Below, piece by piece: positions 5,718-7,650 of a stretch of DNA of 7,650 nucleotides. Location: contig WAOY01000147.1 in the NCBI GenBank assembly GCA_015520985.1, positions 1 to 7,650 of the forward strand. The letters are read 5' to 3'. The stretch comes from DHVE2 group archaeon (GTDB lineage: Archaea; Thermoplasmatota; Thermoplasmata; Thermoplasmatales; Aciduliprofundaceae). The translations under genes were made by a program, and so were the position numbers. Each line of letters starts with the position of its first letter. The first letter of the stretch is position 1. Under the pieces are notes generated by a model. The model saw nothing but the letters and a program-made list of their open reading frames with translations. It did no database searches and was not told the DNA's origin.

Positions 5718-5878
5718 TGGTCAGGGTCAAGCTCAGGCCCAAGAAGAAGTTCGGGAGAAGCGAAGGCTGCGTGAGATGTGGAAGGAAGAGAGGAATAATA
5801 AGGAGATACGGGTTGAGGCTCTGTAGGCAGTGCTTCCGCGAGGTTGCCTACGAGCTCGGATTCAGGAAGTATTCGTGA
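5717..5878 (+). CDS. rps14: 30S ribosomal protein uS14 (S14/S29e type, zinc-binding)
   Basis: A 53-residue basic protein. uS14 binds 16S rRNA in the head of the 30S subunit next to uS3 and uS19. Two CxxC pairs (CVRC at residues 18-21 and CRQC at 36-39) form the zinc ribbon of the short S14 type. The stretch [21 protein letters not shown] is a strong match to archaeal S14. The N-terminus [16 protein letters not shown] is more basic than I would expect. An ATGATG doublet spans 5714-5719: ATG 5717 lies five bases after the GGTG of GGAGGTGG (5705-5712), while ATG 5714 lies only two bases after it, so I choose 5717. The alternative adds one Met. It overlaps the uL5 stop by one base. Its TGA forms the TGAGGTG element before uS8. 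Confidence 0.96.
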   Translation: MVRVKLRPKKKFGRSEGCVRCGRKRGIIRRYGLRLCRQCFREVAYELGFRKYS

Positions 5879-5889
5879 GGTGATGAAAG

Positions 5890-6279
5890 ATGCAGAACGA
5901 TCCGCTTAGCGATGCCCTTTCGAAGATAAACAACGCCGCCATGGCGGGAAGGAGGGAAATCGAAGTCAGACCTGCGTCAAAGCTGATAGGGAGGATACTT
6001 AAGATCATGGAAGAGCACGGGTACGTGGAAGAGTTCGAGTACGTTGAGGACGGCCGTGGCGGCAGGTTCCGCGTTAGACTAAGTCCCACCATAAACAAGT
6101 GCGGAGCTATAAAGCCAAGGTTCTCCGTCAAGAGGGACCAGATGGAGAAGTTCGAGTCCCGCTACCTGCCCGCGCAGGACTTCGGAATACTGATAATCAC
6201 CACGAACCGAGGAGTTATGACCCACACCGAGGCCAAGAAGATGGGCATCGGTGGCAAGCTCCTGGCGTACGTGTACTGA
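5890..6279 (+). CDS. rps8: 30S ribosomal protein uS8 (S8)
   Basis: A 129-residue protein matching the 130-residue archaeal S8. uS8 is a primary binder of helix 21 of 16S rRNA and organises the central domain of the 30S subunit. The N-terminal domain shows [55 protein letters not shown], and the C-terminal domain shows [64 protein letters not shown], both almost textbook archaeal S8. ATG 5890 is 14 bases from the T of the uS14 stop, one base more than at the four other TGAGGTG junctions. An ATG at 5883 in the SD region is out of frame. The TGA at 6277-6279 is fused to the uL6 SD. Complete and ordinary. Confidence 0.98.
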   Translation: MQNDPLSDALSKINNAAMAGRREIEVRPASKLIGRILKIMEEHGYVEEFEYVEDGRGGRFRVRLSPTINKCGAIKPRFSVKRDQMEKFESRYLPAQDFGILIITTNRGVMTHTEAKKMGIGGKLLAYVY

Positions 6280-6292
6280 GGTGATGGACATG
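6277..6292 (+). promoter_or_regulatory. Fused stop and ribosome binding site at the uS8/uL6 junction
   Basis: TGAGGTG contains the uS8 stop and the uL6 SD. ATG 6284 directly abuts GGTG, whereas ATG 6290 is six bases after it, as at the sister junctions. This selects 6290. Confidence 0.75.
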
Positions 6293-6826
6293 CCAGTTGC
6301 ACCTGAAGTGAGGCACGAAGTCGAAATCCCCGAAGGTGTCCAGGTAAGTTACGAGAATCACGTGCTCAGGGTGAAGGGCCCCAAGGGTGAGATCTCAAGG
6401 GAGTTCATGCACGACCGCATTGAGATGAGGATAGAGGACAACAAGGTCGTGATATACTGCGCACTCCCCAAGAAGAAGGACTACGCCCTCGCAGGAACAT
6501 GGAAGGCGCATGTGAACAACATGTTCAAGGGCGTTACCGAGGGCTTCGAGTACCATCTCAAGATCCTGTACGCGCACTTCCCCATGAAGGTTAGCGTGAA
6601 GGGGGACAAGGTGGTCATAGAGAATTTCCTGGGCGAGAGAGCGCCGAGGTACGCGAAGATATTCGGCGATGCCAAGGTTGAAGTGAAGGGAGATATGGTG
6701 ATCGTGAAGAGCGTCAACAAGGAGCATGCGGGACAAACGGCGGCGAATATTGAGAAGGCGACGAGGATCAAAGACCGCGATCCCCGCGTGTTCCAGGACG
6801 GTATTTACATAGTGAAGAAGGGGTGA
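6290..6826 (+). CDS. rpl6: 50S ribosomal protein uL6 (L6/L9e type)
   Basis: A 178-residue protein of normal archaeal L6 size, made of two related alpha/beta domains. uL6 sits at the base of the stalk near the sarcin-ricin loop and helps form the factor-binding surface. Domain one covers about residues 8-85 ([30 protein letters not shown], then the helix [18 protein letters not shown]). Domain two covers about 86-178, with [44 protein letters not shown] and the [25 protein letters not shown] end. The ATG is 6290, 13 bases from the T of the uS8 stop. ATG 6284 is in frame but touches the SD directly. The uL6 TGA (6824-6826) is part of the SD for eL32. Complete and ordinary. Confidence 0.98.
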   Translation: MPVAPEVRHEVEIPEGVQVSYENHVLRVKGPKGEISREFMHDRIEMRIEDNKVVIYCALPKKKDYALAGTWKAHVNNMFKGVTEGFEYHLKILYAHFPMKVSVKGDKVVIENFLGERAPRYAKIFGDAKVEVKGDMVIVKSVNKEHAGQTAANIEKATRIKDRDPRVFQDGIYIVKKG

Positions 6827-6831
6827 AATGA

Positions 6832-7254
6832 ATGGTCAAGATAAAGCCTAAACTCAGCGATGAGGAGAAGCGCCTCCTGCGCCTGAGGAACAAGATGAAC
6901 AGGAAGAGGCCTAAGTTCAGGAGGCAGGAGTGGTTCCGCTACAAGAGATTGGGTGATTCGTGGAGGAAGCCCCGGGGAAAGCACTCCAAGATGAGGGAGC
7001 ACAAGGGATATAGACCTCCTGTGGTGGATTCCGGGTACCGTGGCCCGAGTAAGGTCCGCGGGCTGCACCCCTCAGGGTTCAGGGAGGTGCTGGTGCACAA
7101 CCCTGCGGAGCTCGACAGGGTGAATCCGGAGAGGGAGGCCATACGCATAGCGAGCAGGGTCGGGATGAGGAAGAGAATAGCAATAGAGAAGAAGGCCGAG
7201 GAACTAGGGATCAGGGTTCTCAACCCGCATCTCACCAAGGGAGGTGAGGAGTGA
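6832..7254 (+). CDS. rpl32e: 50S ribosomal protein eL32 (L32e)
   Basis: A 140-residue basic protein of archaeal L32e type, a family absent from bacteria. eL32 binds 23S rRNA on the solvent side of the large subunit. The signature covers [69 protein letters not shown] (residues 26-94); archaeal members carry exactly this FRRQxWxRYKRLxxxWRKPRG core. The C-terminal helix region [33 protein letters not shown] is also typical. ATG 6832 follows GGGGTGA (6820-6826), whose TGA is the uL6 stop. ATG 6828 is out of frame and closes after a few codons. The gene ends in TGATG (7252-7256), sharing one base with the eL19 start. Complete and ordinary. Confidence 0.98.
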   Translation: MVKIKPKLSDEEKRLLRLRNKMNRKRPKFRRQEWFRYKRLGDSWRKPRGKHSKMREHKGYRPPVVDSGYRGPSKVRGLHPSGFREVLVHNPAELDRVNPEREAIRIASRVGMRKRIAIEKKAEELGIRVLNPHLTKGGEE

Positions 7255-7650
7255 TGGACGTCAAGTTCCAGAGAAGGATCGCCGCCGACATACTGAAGTG
7301 CGGAGAGGACCGCGTGTGGATGGATCCCAACGCCCTGGATGAGATAAAGGAAGCCGTCACCAGAGAGGACGTCAGGATGCTCATAAAGAGGGGGCTCATC
7401 AAGAAGAAGCAGAAGAAGGGAACATCTCGCGTTAGGGCAAATTACATCAAGGCCCAGAAGGAGAAGGGCCGCAGGAAGGGCCCCGGATCCCGCAAGGGCA
7501 AGAAGTACGCCAGGTACCCCCGCAAGCTCAGGTGGATGAAGAACATCCGCTCCATCAGGAGGACCCTCAGGGATCTGCGCGATTCAGGGAAGATAGATCG
7601 TCACACCTATCGCCGCTTTTACATGCTGGCGAAGGGCGGAACGTTCAAGA
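7254..7650 (+). CDS. rpl19e: 50S ribosomal protein eL19 (L19e), N-terminal part, cut by the window end
   Basis: The open frame from ATG 7254 runs to the window end, giving 132 codons and one extra base; the family is about 150 residues, so roughly the last 15-20 residues are missing. eL19 is an archaeal/eukaryotic protein with long helices that bridges the two subunits and binds 23S rRNA. Visible hallmarks are QRRIAADILKCGEDRVWMDPN at the N-terminus, IKEAVTREDVRMLIKRGLIKKK, the GPGSRKGKKYARYPRKLRWMKNIRSIRRTLRDLRDSGKID linker and the start of the last helix, YRRFYMLAKGGTF. The SD GAGGTG (7241-7246) lies seven bases upstream. GTG 7251 is an in-frame alternative too close to the SD. It shares one base with the eL32 stop (TGATG). 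The gene's end cannot be seen. Confidence 0.97.
   Translation, partial: MDVKFQRRIAADILKCGEDRVWMDPNALDEIKEAVTREDVRMLIKRGLIKKKQKKGTSRVRANYIKAQKEKGRRKGPGSRKGKKYARYPRKLRWMKNIRSIRRTLRDLRDSGKIDRHTYRRFYMLAKGGTFK

Noticed and set aside
6099..6284. Small + strand frame of 61 codons inside uS8
   Set aside because: It lies in an alternative frame of a highly conserved gene, is Arg/Pro-rich as frame-shifted coding usually is, and has no convincing ribosome binding site.
1..7650. Possible undescribed system, mobile element, CRISPR array or RNA gene
   Set aside because: Every base apart from short junction gaps is within recognised housekeeping genes on one strand; no inverted repeats, spacer arrays or tRNA/rRNA-like sequence were seen by eye.

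Overview
This window is a gap-free piece of an archaeal ribosomal-protein operon (the joined S10 and spc clusters), read entirely on the + strand. In order it holds uL4 (3' end only), uL23, uL2, uS19, uL22, uS3, uL29, the RNase P protein Rpp29/Pop4, uS17, uL14, uL24, eS4, uL5, uS14, uS8, uL6, eL32 and eL19 (5' part only). eS4, eL32, eL19 and Rpp29 have no bacterial counterparts, and uS19, uL14 and uS8 are archaeal/eukaryotic in type, so the source is an archaeon. The gene order and the absence of an SUI1/aIF1 gene between uL29 and Rpp29 fit a euryarchaeal-side lineage. The Glu-rich tails on uS3 and uL24 and the intermediate GC content make a Thermoplasmatota-like genome my best guess, but this is low-confidence inference.

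Layout: positions 1-2974 carry the S10-type block (uL4 to uL29). Positions 2974-3258 carry rnp1, the only non-ribosomal gene. Positions 3252-7650 carry the spc-type block (uS17 to eL19). No stretch without a gene exceeds 11 bases, so there is no room for an intergenic promoter, terminator, RNA gene or mobile element. The operon's promoter and both ends lie outside the window.

The clearest non-trivial signal is how the junctions are built. Every complete gene has a Shine-Dalgarno (SD) match to the archaeal 16S 3' end (GGAGGTGAT type) about 5-8 bases before its start. At eight junctions the TGA stop of the upstream gene is itself part of that SD. Five junctions read TGAGGTG with the next ATG 13-14 bases from the T of the stop. 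Three read (G)GGTGA with the next ATG exactly 8 bases from the T. The remaining genes overlap by 1-47 bases, apart from a 2-base gap before uS3. This looks like tight translational coupling for balanced output of ribosomal proteins, and it helps choose starts for uS3, Rpp29, uS17, uL24, uS14 and uL6.

Together the products make parts of the 30S subunit (uS3, eS4, uS8, uS14, uS17, uS19) and the 50S subunit (uL2, uL4, uL5, uL6, uL14, uL22, uL23, uL24, uL29, eL19, eL32), plus one subunit of the tRNA 5'-processing enzyme RNase P. I found no evidence of an undescribed system. The window is a well-conserved housekeeping locus with some noteworthy junction and tail features.
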